64,000 nt of DNA from Lunatimonas salinarum (GTDB lineage: Bacteria; Bacteroidota; Bacteroidia; Cytophagales; Cyclobacteriaceae). Under the pieces are notes generated by a model that was not told the origin of the DNA, ran no database searches, and was given only the letters and a program-made list of their open reading frames with translations. This document shows positions 8,484 through 17,914 of this stretch, one piece after another. The translations under genes and the position numbers were made by a program. How positions within the stretch are numbered: the first letter of the stretch is position 1; each line of letters begins with the position of its first letter. The DNA is taken from assembly GCF_017811155.1 (NCBI RefSeq), contig NZ_JACVCV010000014.1:90886-154885 (forward strand), read 5' to 3'.

Positions 8484-10295
8484 ATGCAGAGTATCCGTAA
8501 CATAGCGATCATCGCTCACGTAGACCACGGCAAAACGACACTCGTGGATAAAATCATCCACGCTTCCAAAATCTTTCGGGAAAACCAACAATTTGATGAC
8601 CTGATACTGGATAACAACGATTTGGAAAGAGAAAGGGGTATCACCATTCTTTCGAAGAATGTATCCGTTCGGTACAAAGACGTTAAAATCAATATTATCG
8701 ACACGCCCGGTCACGCCGATTTTGGCGGCGAAGTAGAACGTGTATTGAAGATGGCAGACGGGGTAATTCTGCTTGTTGACGCATTCGAAGGCCCTATGCC
8801 GCAGACACGATTCGTTTTAGGGAAAGCCCTGGCACTTGGGTTGACTCCTATCGTAGTGGTGAATAAGGTTGACAAAGAGAATTGTCGTCCGGATGAAGTA
8901 CATGAGGCGGTGTTTGACCTGATGTTTAATCTGGATGCAACCGAGGAACAACTGGATTTCCATACGCTATACGGTTCCGCCAAGCAAAATTGGATGGGGC
9001 CGGATTGGCAAAATCCTACCGATTCTATCCTCCCCTTACTGGATGCCATCGTGGAATGCATCCCAGAACCAAAAATCGAGGAAGGTACCCTGCAGATGCA
9101 GATCACTTCCCTGGATTTCTCCAACTTTGTAGGCAGAATCGCCATTGGCCGGGTAAAAAGAGGATCCATCAAGGAAAATGCCCAACTAACACTCTGTAAA
9201 TCTGACGGAAGCCTGAAAAAGGTAAAGGTGAAGGAGTTGCACGTTTTTGAAGGATTGGGTAAGGTAAAGGTTTCTGAGGTATTAGCAGGGGATATATGTG
9301 CGGTCACCGGCATCGAAGACTTTGAGATTGGAGACACCTTAGCCGATTTGGAAAACCCCGAGCCACTTCCTCGTATTTCGATCGATGAGCCTACCATGAA
9401 CATGCTTTTCACGATCAATAACTCGCCTTTTTTTGGCAAGGAAGGCAAATTTGTGACTTCCAGACACCTGAGGGATCGATTGTTTAAAGAGACAGAGAAG
9501 AATTTGGCCTTGAAGGTTGAGACCACCGATTCCGAGGATAAGTTTTTGGTCTACGGGCGAGGCATTCTTCACTTGTCGATCTTGATAGAAACCATGCGGC
9601 GTGAGGGATACGAACTACAGGTAGGCCAGCCGCAAGTGATTTTTAAGACGATTGATGGGGTGAGAAACGAACCTATCGAAACACTTTCCGTAGACGTACC
9701 TGAGACTACCGCGGGAAAAGTGATCGAGTTGGCTACCCAGCGTAAAGGAGAGCTGTTGGTCATGGAGCCGAAGGGCGACCTACAGCATTTGGAATTTAAG
9801 ATTCCTTCCAGGGGGTTGATTGGTTTGAGAAACAATGTGCTCACAGCCACCCAAGGAGAAGCGATCATGAATCACCGTTTCACTGCCTACGAACCCTATA
9901 AAGGCGCAATACCGGGCAGGATTAATGGTTCACTAATTTCCATGGAGGGAGGACCTTGTACCGCTTATGCCATAGACAAATTGCAGGATCGAGGGATCTT
10001 TTTTGTCGATCCGGGAGAGGAGCTTTATGGTGGACAAGTAATCGGTGAGCATACGCGCGATAATGACATCGTGGTAAATGTGCAAAAGGGCAAGAAGCTG
10101 ACAAACATGAGGGCTTCGGGTTCAGATGAGAATACCAAGATCGCACCTGCAAAGAAGTTTTCCCTAGAGGAGGCGATGGAATATATCCAAAAGGACGAGT
10201 ACCTGGAGATTACGCCAAAAAGCATCCGGATGCGGAAGATCTACCTGGATGAAAACGAGCGAAATCGCAAATCGAAAGAGCAGCAGGCCGTTTGA
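8484..10295 (+). CDS. typA: Translational GTPase TypA/BipA
   Basis: A 603-residue ribosome-associated GTPase of standard length. G1 is AHVDHGKTT (residues 11-19), G3 is DTPGHADFGGEVER and G4 is NKVD. The C-terminal half carries the EF-G-like domains III and V and the TypA-specific C-terminal domain (segments PSRGLIGLRNNVLTATQGEA and KKLTNMRASGSDE). TypA assists ribosome assembly and growth under stress. The gene has its own promoter and a strong terminator 4 bp after its stop, so it appears monocistronic. Confidence 0.97.
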   Translation: MQSIRNIAIIAHVDHGKTTLVDKIIHASKIFRENQQFDDLILDNNDLERERGITILSKNVSVRYKDVKINIIDTPGHADFGGEVERVLKMADGVILLVDAFEGPMPQTRFVLGKALALGLTPIVVVNKVDKENCRPDEVHEAVFDLMFNLDATEEQLDFHTLYGSAKQNWMGPDWQNPTDSILPLLDAIVECIPEPKIEEGTLQMQITSLDFSNFVGRIAIGRVKRGSIKENAQLTLCKSDGSLKKVKVKELHVFEGLGKVKVSEVLAGDICAVTGIEDFEIGDTLADLENPEPLPRISIDEPTMNMLFTINNSPFFGKEGKFVTSRHLRDRLFKETEKNLALKVETTDSEDKFLVYGRGILHLSILIETMRREGYELQVGQPQVIFKTIDGVRNEPIETLSVDVPETTAGKVIELATQRKGELLVMEPKGDLQHLEFKIPSRGLIGLRNNVLTATQGEAIMNHRFTAYEPYKGAIPGRINGSLISMEGGPCTAYAIDKLQDRGIFFVDPGEELYGGQVIGEHTRDNDIVVNVQKGKKLTNMRASGSDENTKIAPAKKFSLEEAMEYIQKDEYLEITPKSIRMRKIYLDENERNRKSKEQQAV

Positions 10296-10299
10296 TAGC

Positions 10300-10333
10300 A
10301 AAAAGGATGATTGGTTACAATCATCCTTTTTTT
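10300..10333 (+). terminator. Rho-independent terminator after typA
   Basis: Perfect 13-bp arms at 10300-10312 and 10319-10331 with a 6-nt loop, ending in a seven-T run. Confidence 0.9.
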
Positions 10334-10384
10334 GACGGTTGGAGTGGCTAAAAGGCCCCATTTTAACATCAAACCTACAATACA

Positions 10385-11359
10385 ATGAAGAAGATTGCAG
10401 TTTTTACCTCAGGTGGCGATTCTCCAGGGATGAATGCCTGTATACGATCAGTGGTTAGGACGGGAATATACCACGGCTTAGACGTATATGGGATCTTATA
10501 TGGATACGACGGGATGATTGGTGGAAACATCAAAAAGATGGCTTCTCACTCCGTCAGCAATATCGTTCAACGGGGTGGTACCATCCTCAAGTCAGCGCGG
10601 AGTGAGGGATTCCGAACCCAAGAAGGCAGGAAGAAGGCTTTTGAAGAGTTGTCCAAGCATGGTATAGAGGGCTTGGTAGCTATAGGTGGAGACGGTACCT
10701 TTACCGGTGCCAAGTTGTTTTTTGAGGAATATGGAATCCCTACCGTCGGATGCCCAGGGACGATAGATAACGATATCTATGGAACAGATTATACGATTGG
10801 ATTTGATACGGCGGTAAATACGGCAATGGAGGCGATCGATAAGATTCGCGATACAGCTGCGGCGCATGATCGCATTTTCTTTATTGAAGTAATGGGCAGG
10901 GATAGCGGATACATCGGGATCGAATGCGGTATTGGAGGTGGTGCCGAACTGGTGATGGTCCCTGAAACAAACACGACGATAGAAGATGTGGTTAAGTCAC
11001 TAAAGGGATTGCGTAAGTCAAAAACTTCCAGTATCATTATTGTGGCGGAGGGCCTTCCATGTGGCGACGCCGCTCAAATAATGGATCGTGTCAAGGCGAG
11101 ATTCGATGATGATGAAAAGGAATTTAAAGTGACTACGCTAGGCCACATACAGCGTGGTGGCAACCCAACTGCCAAAGACCGACTATTGGGTAGCAGGATG
11201 GGATTGGCTGCGGTAGAGGGGTTGTTGAAAGGAGAGTCCAATTGCATGGCCGGAGTTATCAATGACCAGGTAGTCTATACGCCATTTTCAGACTGCATTA
11301 CCAAAGAAAAACCGCTGAAAGGTGACTACCTGAGGTTGCAGGAAATATTGAGCATTTAA
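10385..11359 (+). CDS. pfkA: ATP-dependent 6-phosphofructokinase
   Basis: A 324-residue glycolytic enzyme that phosphorylates fructose 6-phosphate. The N-terminal loop TSGGDSPGMNA, the GGDGT motif, the catalytic segment GTIDNDI and the effector/substrate segment MGRDSGYI are all present. The GGDGT form, with glycine rather than aspartate at the discriminating position, indicates ATP rather than pyrophosphate as phosphate donor. A small membrane-protein gene starts 14 bp downstream on the same strand. Confidence 0.96.
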   Translation: MKKIAVFTSGGDSPGMNACIRSVVRTGIYHGLDVYGILYGYDGMIGGNIKKMASHSVSNIVQRGGTILKSARSEGFRTQEGRKKAFEELSKHGIEGLVAIGGDGTFTGAKLFFEEYGIPTVGCPGTIDNDIYGTDYTIGFDTAVNTAMEAIDKIRDTAAAHDRIFFIEVMGRDSGYIGIECGIGGGAELVMVPETNTTIEDVVKSLKGLRKSKTSSIIIVAEGLPCGDAAQIMDRVKARFDDDEKEFKVTTLGHIQRGGNPTAKDRLLGSRMGLAAVEGLLKGESNCMAGVINDQVVYTPFSDCITKEKPLKGDYLRLQEILSI

Positions 11360-11372
11360 CAAACAATAGCGC

Positions 11373-11717
11373 ATGGGATTTGTACCAATTTTCATCACTT
11401 TGGGAGGGTTTGTATTGCTGTTCTCCTTGCTGGTAAATTACAATATGGGGGCAAAAAGGAAGCGCTATTTGGCGCTATTAGACGAGTTACGGACACAGCT
11501 AGACCACAGGTTTTCCCAGCCGTTGCCTTCCGATCTAAAGGGATTGGAATACCGGTATCAAGAACTGAAGAAGGGTACCAGTGTCTCTTCGGAAGGGCTG
11601 GAGCGATTAGGTAAGCTATTGCAGGATGCAAAGCGCGCCCGCCATCAGTACCTGCAGCTTATTGGGACGAAGCCTTATGAATTTGTAGCTAAGTTATTCG
11701 GTCATAGGCCCATTTGA
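11373..11717 (+). CDS. Small membrane-anchored protein of unknown function
   Basis: A 114-residue protein with one N-terminal transmembrane helix (about 3-24, VPIFITLGGFVLLFSLLVNY) and a basic, helical C-terminal part. I recognise no family. It begins 14 bp after pfkA and is probably on the same transcript. Its last 16 bp overlap the 3' end of miaA on the opposite strand. The frame is open throughout with a sensible ATG, so I consider it real. Confidence 0.6.
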   Translation: MGFVPIFITLGGFVLLFSLLVNYNMGAKRKRYLALLDELRTQLDHRFSQPLPSDLKGLEYRYQELKKGTSVSSEGLERLGKLLQDAKRARHQYLQLIGTKPYEFVAKLFGHRPI

Positions 11718-12616
11718 CGATATATAAAATCCACAATTTTTTCCTCCTGATCAGGATGAAACCAGTGGTATTCAGGATCCTTTCGCAGCCAGGTTAATTG
11801 TCGTTTTGCATACCTTCTGGAGTTTCTCTTCAGGAGCCTGACGGCCTCTTCCCGATCGTATAGCCCATCCATAAATCCGAATATTTCAGTATATCCGACA
11901 GTCTGAAGCGCATTGCATGTTCGGAACGGATATAGCTTTTCAGCCTCCTCAAACAACCCTTCGGCTATCATCTGATCCATTCGTTGGTTTATCCGCTGGT
12001 ATAATTCTTCCCGGTCTCTGGCAAGCGCCAGTTTGATGGTTTTGAACGGGCGCTTAGATTTTTTTTTTGTACGAAAGCTGCTGTAACGCTTACCTGTTCC
12101 GAGGCAAACTTCCAATGCCCGAATAATCCGCTGTGGATTTTGGAGGTCAACAGTGGCGTAATATACTGGATCCAACGATTGGAGTTGTTCCTGTAAAGGC
12201 CTTAGGCCATTTTTTTCGAGCCGGAACACTAACTCCATCCTCCATTTGGGGTCGATCTGCGGCATGTCGTCCAATCCAACTACCACGGCATCTATGTAAA
12301 GTCCCGATCCTCCCGAAAGAATGATGGGATTGTAATCGGGGAATTTAAGGTTCAGTAAATCAAGCACTTCGTTTTCATACTGACGAACGTCGTATGAATC
12401 ATGTATGGAAAGGCTGTTAATGAAGTAATGCGTTGCTTTTTGAAGAAGTTCAGGAGATGGTTTTGCAGTGCCTATATTCATTTCCTTAAAAAATTGTCTA
12501 CTGTCTGCGGATATGATAAATGTATTAAATTTTTTCGCTAAATTTATGCATAAATCGGTTTTGCCTACTGCTGTTGGACCCGAAATGATCAAAAGTGTGT
12601 TTGTTTGCTGCTTCAA
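11702..12616 (-). CDS. miaA: tRNA dimethylallyltransferase MiaA
   Basis: A 304-residue enzyme that transfers a dimethylallyl group to A37 of tRNAs reading UNN codons. The P-loop GPTAVGKTD (about 13-21), the ISADSRQ segment and the GGSGLYIDA motif are clear. The insertion domain and the C-terminal LTWLRKDP segment match the family. It is divergent from the REC-HPt gene, with only 49 bp between the start codons, and overlaps the small membrane-protein gene at its 3' end. Confidence 0.95.
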   Translation of the reverse strand: MKQQTNTLLIISGPTAVGKTDLCINLAKKFNTFIISADSRQFFKEMNIGTAKPSPELLQKATHYFINSLSIHDSYDVRQYENEVLDLLNLKFPDYNPIILSGGSGLYIDAVVVGLDDMPQIDPKWRMELVFRLEKNGLRPLQEQLQSLDPVYYATVDLQNPQRIIRALEVCLGTGKRYSSFRTKKKSKRPFKTIKLALARDREELYQRINQRMDQMIAEGLFEEAEKLYPFRTCNALQTVGYTEIFGFMDGLYDREEAVRLLKRNSRRYAKRQLTWLRKDPEYHWFHPDQEEKIVDFIYRQMGL

Positions 12617-12665
12617 GAGGAAGGAATGATTAGGAGAAGTGCGGCTAAATTAATAAATTTTAGAC

Positions 12666-13424
12666 ATGAAAAATAAAACAGTCCTGATTGTAGATGATAA
12701 TGCGTTGAATAGGAAAGTTTTTGAAAACATTCTTATGCACAACTACGCATTTGATTCTGCCGCAGACGGATTAGAAGCAATCGAAAAATTAAAGGCAGGA
12801 AATTACGATTTGGTCTTGATGGATATACAGATGCCTCGGTTGGATGGGATATCAGCATTAAGGCAAATTCGTGAGGACAACCTTACCCAAAAGCCAGTAA
12901 TTGCAGTTTCGGCATATTCGAATCAGGCGGACCGGGAATATTTTTTGTCTACAGGGTTTGATGATTTTATAGCAAAGCCTGTGAAACCCAAAGATTTACT
13001 TGAGACGATCCGCTTTCACCTAGAAGCAAAGGAAGGCCCTCAGTCGGTTGGGGTATTGGAAATCCGTAGGACGGAAGGATTGGACGATTCGGTTATAAGG
13101 CAGTTACTGAAATTTAATTCTTTGGAAAATATTCGTTCTGTGTACGTTGATTTCTTAGAAGAAGCAGAAAATTTAGTCCAAGAAATAAAAAAATTGCTAA
13201 TTTTAAAGAATTTTAATCAGATTGGTGAAAAGTTACACATTATAAAAGGAAATTCAGGGACTTTGGGTATCAACGATATTTTTGAGATATCGACCAACTT
13301 TGAATCAGATGTAAAGAGTGCGCGTTATGAAAGCGCTGAAAGGTATTGCTCTTCGTTGGAGAAGGGTTTAGCGAGTTTTCGGGAAAAGTTGTTTAACAAT
13401 AAATTATTCGATAAATATGAGTGA
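12666..13424 (+). CDS. Response regulator with REC and HPt domains
   Basis: A 252-residue cytoplasmic phosphorelay protein. The N-terminal receiver domain (about 4-120) has the acidic pair D10-D11, phospho-acceptor D53 in LMDIQMP and K104 in AKPVKP. The C-terminal helical domain (about 140-245) carries HIIKGNSGTLG with H191, the HPt phospho-histidine motif. There is no DNA-binding or kinase domain. The next response regulator overlaps it by 8 bp, suggesting the HPt may phosphorylate or dephosphorylate that partner. The cognate kinase is not in the window. Confidence 0.85.
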   Translation: MKNKTVLIVDDNALNRKVFENILMHNYAFDSAADGLEAIEKLKAGNYDLVLMDIQMPRLDGISALRQIREDNLTQKPVIAVSAYSNQADREYFLSTGFDDFIAKPVKPKDLLETIRFHLEAKEGPQSVGVLEIRRTEGLDDSVIRQLLKFNSLENIRSVYVDFLEEAENLVQEIKKLLILKNFNQIGEKLHIIKGNSGTLGINDIFEISTNFESDVKSARYESAERYCSSLEKGLASFREKLFNNKLFDKYE

Positions 13425-13797
13425 ATCCAAAAGAGTGTTGGTGGCGGAGGATAGTTCGGTAATTATCAATTTGACAAAGAATGTGTTGGCATTTGACAAT
13501 TACCTCATCACTTCCGTGAAAAATGGGAAGCAGGTGTTGGAAAAGCTTCAGAATGAAGATTTTGATGTTATTTTAATGGATATCAATATGCCGGTTATGG
13601 ATGGCATCACCTGCACACAAGCAATTAGGGCGCTTCCTGATAAGAAGAAATCGAAAATACCAATCATTGCCATCACGGGCAACTATAAAAATTTTACACT
13701 TGATGACTTTATCCAAGTTGGAATGGATGATTATGTGCAGAAGCCGCTCGACTACGACTTGTTGTTGTCAACTGTGCGAAAATACGCCTATAAATAA
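13417..13797 (+). CDS. Single-domain response regulator
   Basis: A 126-residue stand-alone receiver domain with E11-D12, phospho-acceptor D55 in LMDINMP, the switch Thr in AITG and Lys in VQKPLDY. There is no output domain, so it must act through protein contacts. Its ATG lies inside the end of the REC-HPt gene (8 bp overlap), so translation is probably coupled. Confidence 0.9.
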   Translation: MSESKRVLVAEDSSVIINLTKNVLAFDNYLITSVKNGKQVLEKLQNEDFDVILMDINMPVMDGITCTQAIRALPDKKKSKIPIIAITGNYKNFTLDDFIQVGMDDYVQKPLDYDLLLSTVRKYAYK

Positions 13798-13800
13798 CGC

Positions 13801-14079
13801 ATGGCTGTAAAATACACCAAAAATTACCTGGATAAGATTGAGAACCTTTTTGCCCAATCTGCTTATCACCTCAGATACGAAAAGGGAAATTTCAAATCCG
13901 GGTATTGTATTTTAAAGAATACCAAAGTAGTAATCGTAAATAAGTACTTTACACTGGAAGGCAAGATAAACGCACTGCTGGATATTATTAAGGAGTTGCA
14001 ATTGAATCCAAAATCATTTGAAGACAAAAAGGCCCAAGAATTCTTGTCTGAATTACAACAAACAGAACTAAAGCTTTGA
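13801..14079 (+). CDS. Conserved small protein of unknown function
   Basis: A 92-residue soluble alpha/beta protein with no motif I recognise. It starts 3 bp after the response-regulator gene and its stop overlaps the TTG start of the MBL gene. Such packing supports a real, co-translated gene. The central segment NTKVVIVNKYFTLEGKINALL looks like two strands and a helix. Confidence 0.7.
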   Translation: MAVKYTKNYLDKIENLFAQSAYHLRYEKGNFKSGYCILKNTKVVIVNKYFTLEGKINALLDIIKELQLNPKSFEDKKAQEFLSELQQTELKL

Positions 14080-14837
14080 AAGTAACTTTTCTTGGAACAG
14101 GGACTTCGCAGGGGGTTCCGGTGATTGGTTGTGACTGTGGGGTATGTAGATCGTTGGACTTTAGAGACAAGAGGCTGCGTTCGTCCATTCATTTGGACGT
14201 GAAGGGGCAAAGTATCGTGATAGACACAGGCCCGGATTTTCGAGCACAAATGCTACGGGAGTCTGTGCATAGACTGGACGCAGTCATTTACACCCATGAA
14301 CACAAGGATCATACCGCAGGCATGGATGACATCCGACCGTTTAATTTTAAGCAGCAAGGGGATATACCAATCTTTGGGACTGCAAAGGTAATAAATCAGT
14401 TAAAGGCGGAGTTTTCGTATGTTTTTGCCGAAAAAAAATATCCCGGAGTACCTGGGGTAGCCGTTCACGAAATTACCAACGAGCCTTTTGATGTCCAAGG
14501 TGTGCAATTCATCCCGGTAGAAGTGAGGCACCACCGAATCCCTGTTTTTGGGTATAGGGTTCAGGATTTTGTCTATATCACCGATGCCAATCAGATTGCG
14601 CCCTCAGAGATAGACAAAATTCGTGGTTGTCGGGTGTTGGTTCTCAATGCATTGCAGATTCCTCCGCATATTTCTCACTTTAATTTGGAGGAAGCACTTC
14701 GGATGGTTGAAGTGATTAAGCCAGAACGTACCTACTTTACTCATATCAGTCACAGGTTGGGTACAGTGGGGGAAGTAGAAAAAATGCTTCCCAGCCATGT
14801 CTCCCTCGCATACGATGGACTTCAAATCGATCTTTGA
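14076..14837 (+). CDS. MBL-fold metal-dependent hydrolase (PhnP-like)
   Basis: A 253-residue metallo-beta-lactamase-fold enzyme. The N-terminal FLGTGTSQGVPVIGCDC is typical of the PhnP / cyclic-phosphodiesterase branch, with Cys residues able to bind a structural zinc. The metal motif THEHKDHTAGMDD and later the Asp and His ligands (YITDAN, FTHISHRLG) are present. The substrate may be a cyclic nucleotide or phosphodiester but cannot be read directly. It uses a TTG start that overlaps the preceding stop by 4 nt. Confidence 0.85.
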   Translation: MKVTFLGTGTSQGVPVIGCDCGVCRSLDFRDKRLRSSIHLDVKGQSIVIDTGPDFRAQMLRESVHRLDAVIYTHEHKDHTAGMDDIRPFNFKQQGDIPIFGTAKVINQLKAEFSYVFAEKKYPGVPGVAVHEITNEPFDVQGVQFIPVEVRHHRIPVFGYRVQDFVYITDANQIAPSEIDKIRGCRVLVLNALQIPPHISHFNLEEALRMVEVIKPERTYFTHISHRLGTVGEVEKMLPSHVSLAYDGLQIDL

Positions 14838-14839
14838 CC

Positions 14840-16411
14840 ATGCACCTTAATTACCACTTTTTTAAGTACCTCTGCCCGGCGATTGAAGCCCGGCTAAAGG
14901 GGTTGCACGTCGCTGCATGTTTCAGTCAAAATAAGGATGAACTCGTACTGATATTTGAAGCGGAGGGGATGGCACCTTTCAATGTGGTGGCACACCTACT
15001 TCCTGCGGCGACCTGTGTTTATTTTCCACAGGAATACAAGCGAAGTAAGCGCAATAACGTATCCTTATTCCCGGAGTTGCTGGGAGAGGAGGTCTCTTCG
15101 GTTTACCTTTTTGGATTTGAACGCTCTTTTGCCATTCGATTTTCATCGGGAAGTCAATTGGTGTTCAAAATGCACGGAAGCAGGAGCAATGTGCTTTATT
15201 GTCCATTAGGGGTGTTTTTACCGACCACGGTTTTTAGAAAGGCACTTCGTGACGACTTCTCCCTGGATATACGTACCCTGGATCATTCTCTCGAGTTGAC
15301 TAGCGAACGATTTGCGGAATTGCAGGGGAATGCTTCTCAGTTTTTACCTACGTTGGGGAAGGTTCCCAGAGAATGGCTCAAGGAGAAAGGGTATTTGAAT
15401 AGCGATATACAGCAACGCTATCTACTGATGCTGGAATTGATGGATTTGCTTGATGCACCGGTTTTTTCCATAGTTCGGCGGGATGACCAATACGTGCTCA
15501 CCTTGCTGCCCTGTTCTAAAGCAGCATATGCATCAGCGGATCCATTGGAGGCGTGCAATGCCTATTTTAAAATGGCAGTTGTACGACAGGGATTCGAGGT
15601 TGAAAAGCGGCAGTTACTGAAAGGGCTGCGCGATCACATGCAAAAGACTGAAAATTACCTTCGGAAGACTTACGGTAAACTGGCCGAGTTAGCGTCCGAG
15701 ACTTCACCGGGGCAGCTAGCGGATATTATTATGGCTAATTTGCACCAAATTCCGGTGGGTGCGGATCAGGTTGATTTGTTTGATTTTTACCAAGACAAGG
15801 TTATCCGTGTAAGCCTGAAGAGGGGGGTAACGCCGCAGCGACAGGCCGAAAATTTATATCGAAAGGCCAAGAATCGAAAAATTGAGCTACGCCAACTGGA
15901 AGCGAATTTGCTGGAAAAGGAGGCATTAATGGAGAAGTTGGCCAAGGATATGGAAGAAGCTGCGCAATTGGAACACCACCGGGCACTGCGTACCTTTATG
16001 AAGGATAGAGGGATGCTGGCCGAATCGAAGCAATCACAGGAACCTGTGCCATTTAAGCGGTTTTCTTCGGAGGGTTTTGATGTTTTGGTGGGTAAGTCTG
16101 CCAATGCTAATGACGAGATGCTGCGAAGGTATGCATGGAAGGATGACCTATGGCTTCACGCAAAGGGAGTTTCCGGTTCCCATGTGATTGTGAAGCACCG
16201 TGCGGGTGCCGTATTTCCCAAGTCAGTGATAGAGCGCGCTGCGGCTTTGGCTGCGTACTATTCCAAGAGTCGCACTGACAGTCTTTGCCCGGTAATTTAT
16301 ACGCCCGTAAAGTATGTTAGAAAAGTCAAGGGTTCCGCTCCTGGATCGGTTATGGTAGATCGGGAAAAAGTAGTGATCGTTCAGCCCATGGGGCCAGAAT
16401 CTGAGCCATAA
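14840..16411 (+). CDS. NFACT-domain RNA-binding protein (RqcH/Rqc2-related)
   Basis: A protein of about 523 residues with an NFACT-N-like N-terminal half, a coiled-coil middle (about 260-390) and a C-terminal NFACT-R domain (GFDVLVGKSANANDEMLRR, then DLWLHAKGVSGSHVIVK). RqcH-type proteins bind split large ribosomal subunits and recruit tRNA-Ala for C-terminal tailing of stalled peptides. The Bacteroidota form is divergent, so that role is inferred. I chose the ATG at 14840; a TTG at 14834 would overlap the upstream stop. It is the last gene of a five-gene run that ends in a terminator. Confidence 0.85.
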   Translation: MHLNYHFFKYLCPAIEARLKGLHVAACFSQNKDELVLIFEAEGMAPFNVVAHLLPAATCVYFPQEYKRSKRNNVSLFPELLGEEVSSVYLFGFERSFAIRFSSGSQLVFKMHGSRSNVLYCPLGVFLPTTVFRKALRDDFSLDIRTLDHSLELTSERFAELQGNASQFLPTLGKVPREWLKEKGYLNSDIQQRYLLMLELMDLLDAPVFSIVRRDDQYVLTLLPCSKAAYASADPLEACNAYFKMAVVRQGFEVEKRQLLKGLRDHMQKTENYLRKTYGKLAELASETSPGQLADIIMANLHQIPVGADQVDLFDFYQDKVIRVSLKRGVTPQRQAENLYRKAKNRKIELRQLEANLLEKEALMEKLAKDMEEAAQLEHHRALRTFMKDRGMLAESKQSQEPVPFKRFSSEGFDVLVGKSANANDEMLRRYAWKDDLWLHAKGVSGSHVIVKHRAGAVFPKSVIERAAALAAYYSKSRTDSLCPVIYTPVKYVRKVKGSAPGSVMVDREKVVIVQPMGPESEP

Positions 16412-16444
16412 AAAAAGGCAGCCCTGTTTCAAGCTGCCTTTTTA
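16409..16444. terminator. Bidirectional terminator between the NFACT gene and pyk
   Basis: The arms AAAAAGGCAGC (16412-16422) and GCTGCCTTTTT (16433-16443) form a perfect 11-bp stem. A and T runs on both flanks serve the two convergent genes. Confidence 0.88.
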
Positions 16445-16466
16445 TTGTACTGCTTTATCCCTGCCA

Positions 16467-17897
16467 TCAAGTTACTTGGTGGATTTTTAGCATGTTGGTC
16501 CTACCCTTTTCCTTTAGTGGCATGCTGGCTGTATTGATGATGATATCGCCTTCGACCACATGGTTGTTTTCTTTCAGAATATCCTGGATATCCTGGAAGG
16601 TTGCATCGGTGGAAATTTGGTTGTCAAAGAAAAAGGCACGTACCCCCCATACTAAGCTGAGCTGTGTAATCAATGCCTTATTGCTGGTAAATATAAAGAT
16701 GTTGGCTGAGGGTCGATGAGAAGATAATCTAAATCCGGTAAACCCGGACGTAGTGATTCCTACGATAGCTTTTGCCTTTACGTTTCTGGACAAACGGCTA
16801 GCCATAAGGAGTAAGTTGTTACTTAGGTAGCTATCGGTATCTTCGGGTATTTTGTAGAGATTGTGGTAGATGTCTCCGTTTTCCTCGATGTAGCCAATTA
16901 CGCTTGTCATGGCTTTTACGGCCGCTATGGGGTATTTTCCGGAGGCGGTTTCAGCTGAAAGCATCACCGCATCTGCACCGTCCATTACGGCGGTGGCCAC
17001 ATCGTTCGTTTCGGCCCGGGTAGGACGGGGGTTTACGATCATGCTTTCCATCATTTGCGTTGCGATAATCACCGGCTTACTGGCTAGCTTACACTTTTCT
17101 ACCATGGTTTTTTGCCATAGCGGTACGACTTCCATAGGGACTTCCACGCCAAGATCTCCGCGTGCCACCATAATGGCGTCAGTAGCCTCTATAATGGCAT
17201 CTATATTTTCGAGTGCCTCTGGCTTTTCGATTTTGGCCACGATTTTGCAACTTTTTCCAGCGCGCTCGATTCGTTCTCTCAGGTCAGCGATGTCCTCTGC
17301 GGAACGTACGAACGATAAGGCGATCCAGTCCACTTGGTTTTCCAGTCCAAATTCCAGGTCTTCCAAATCTTTTTCTGTAAGGGAGGGGGCGCTAACTTTG
17401 GTATTCGGCAGGTTGATCCCTTTTCTGGATTTCAGAATTCCTCCATGTACCACGGTGCAGACGACGTTTTTTCCGTCAGTGCTAAGGACTACCAGCTCGA
17501 GGTTGCCGTCATCGATAAGTATTCGATCACCTGGAACTACGTCATTGGGTAGGTTTTGGTAGACGGTACTTACGAGACTGGATGTTCCGATTACCGGGTC
17601 GTTTGTAATGGTGATTTGATCACCTGGCTTGATGACAACACCGTTGTTTTCTACTTCCCCAACCCGGATTTTTGGGCCTTGGAGGTCCTGTAGAATCCCG
17701 ATATTCAAGTTGTAATCGCGATTGATCTTCCGAATGATATCTACTACATTTTTATGCCCTTCGTGGTTGCCGTGCGAAAAATTCAGCCGAAACACATCCG
17801 CCCCTGCCATAGCTAGCTCGGTCAGGACCTCTTCATTATTACTGGCAGGCCCTACCGTGGCCAAAATTTTCGTCTTGTTGTAGATAGGTACTCTCAT
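16467..17897 (-). CDS. pyk: Pyruvate kinase
   Basis: A 476-residue glycolytic enzyme that converts phosphoenolpyruvate and ADP to pyruvate and ATP. Family motifs are the N-terminal TKILATVGPAS, RLNFSHG, the active-site region KIEKPEALEN, and ARGDLGVEVP with MLSAETASGKYP. It lies 17 bp after the IPExxxVDY gene on the same strand and is probably co-transcribed with it. The length is standard, with no extra C-terminal domain. Confidence 0.97.
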   Translation of the reverse strand: MRVPIYNKTKILATVGPASNNEEVLTELAMAGADVFRLNFSHGNHEGHKNVVDIIRKINRDYNLNIGILQDLQGPKIRVGEVENNGVVIKPGDQITITNDPVIGTSSLVSTVYQNLPNDVVPGDRILIDDGNLELVVLSTDGKNVVCTVVHGGILKSRKGINLPNTKVSAPSLTEKDLEDLEFGLENQVDWIALSFVRSAEDIADLRERIERAGKSCKIVAKIEKPEALENIDAIIEATDAIMVARGDLGVEVPMEVVPLWQKTMVEKCKLASKPVIIATQMMESMIVNPRPTRAETNDVATAVMDGADAVMLSAETASGKYPIAAVKAMTSVIGYIEENGDIYHNLYKIPEDTDSYLSNNLLLMASRLSRNVKAKAIVGITTSGFTGFRLSSHRPSANIFIFTSNKALITQLSLVWGVRAFFFDNQISTDATFQDIQDILKENNHVVEGDIIINTASMPLKEKGRTNMLKIHQVT

Positions 17898-17914
17898 TTG
17901 ACTTTTTTTAGTGT

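Noticed and set aside
8711..9526. Minus-strand 271-codon open frame within typA
   Set aside because: It is entirely antisense to a well-conserved gene. Its Ser-rich composition is the usual artefact of reversed coding sequence.
16909..17562. Plus-strand 217-codon open frame within pyk
   Set aside because: It is antisense to pyruvate kinase, with low-complexity Ser/Thr/Ile content.
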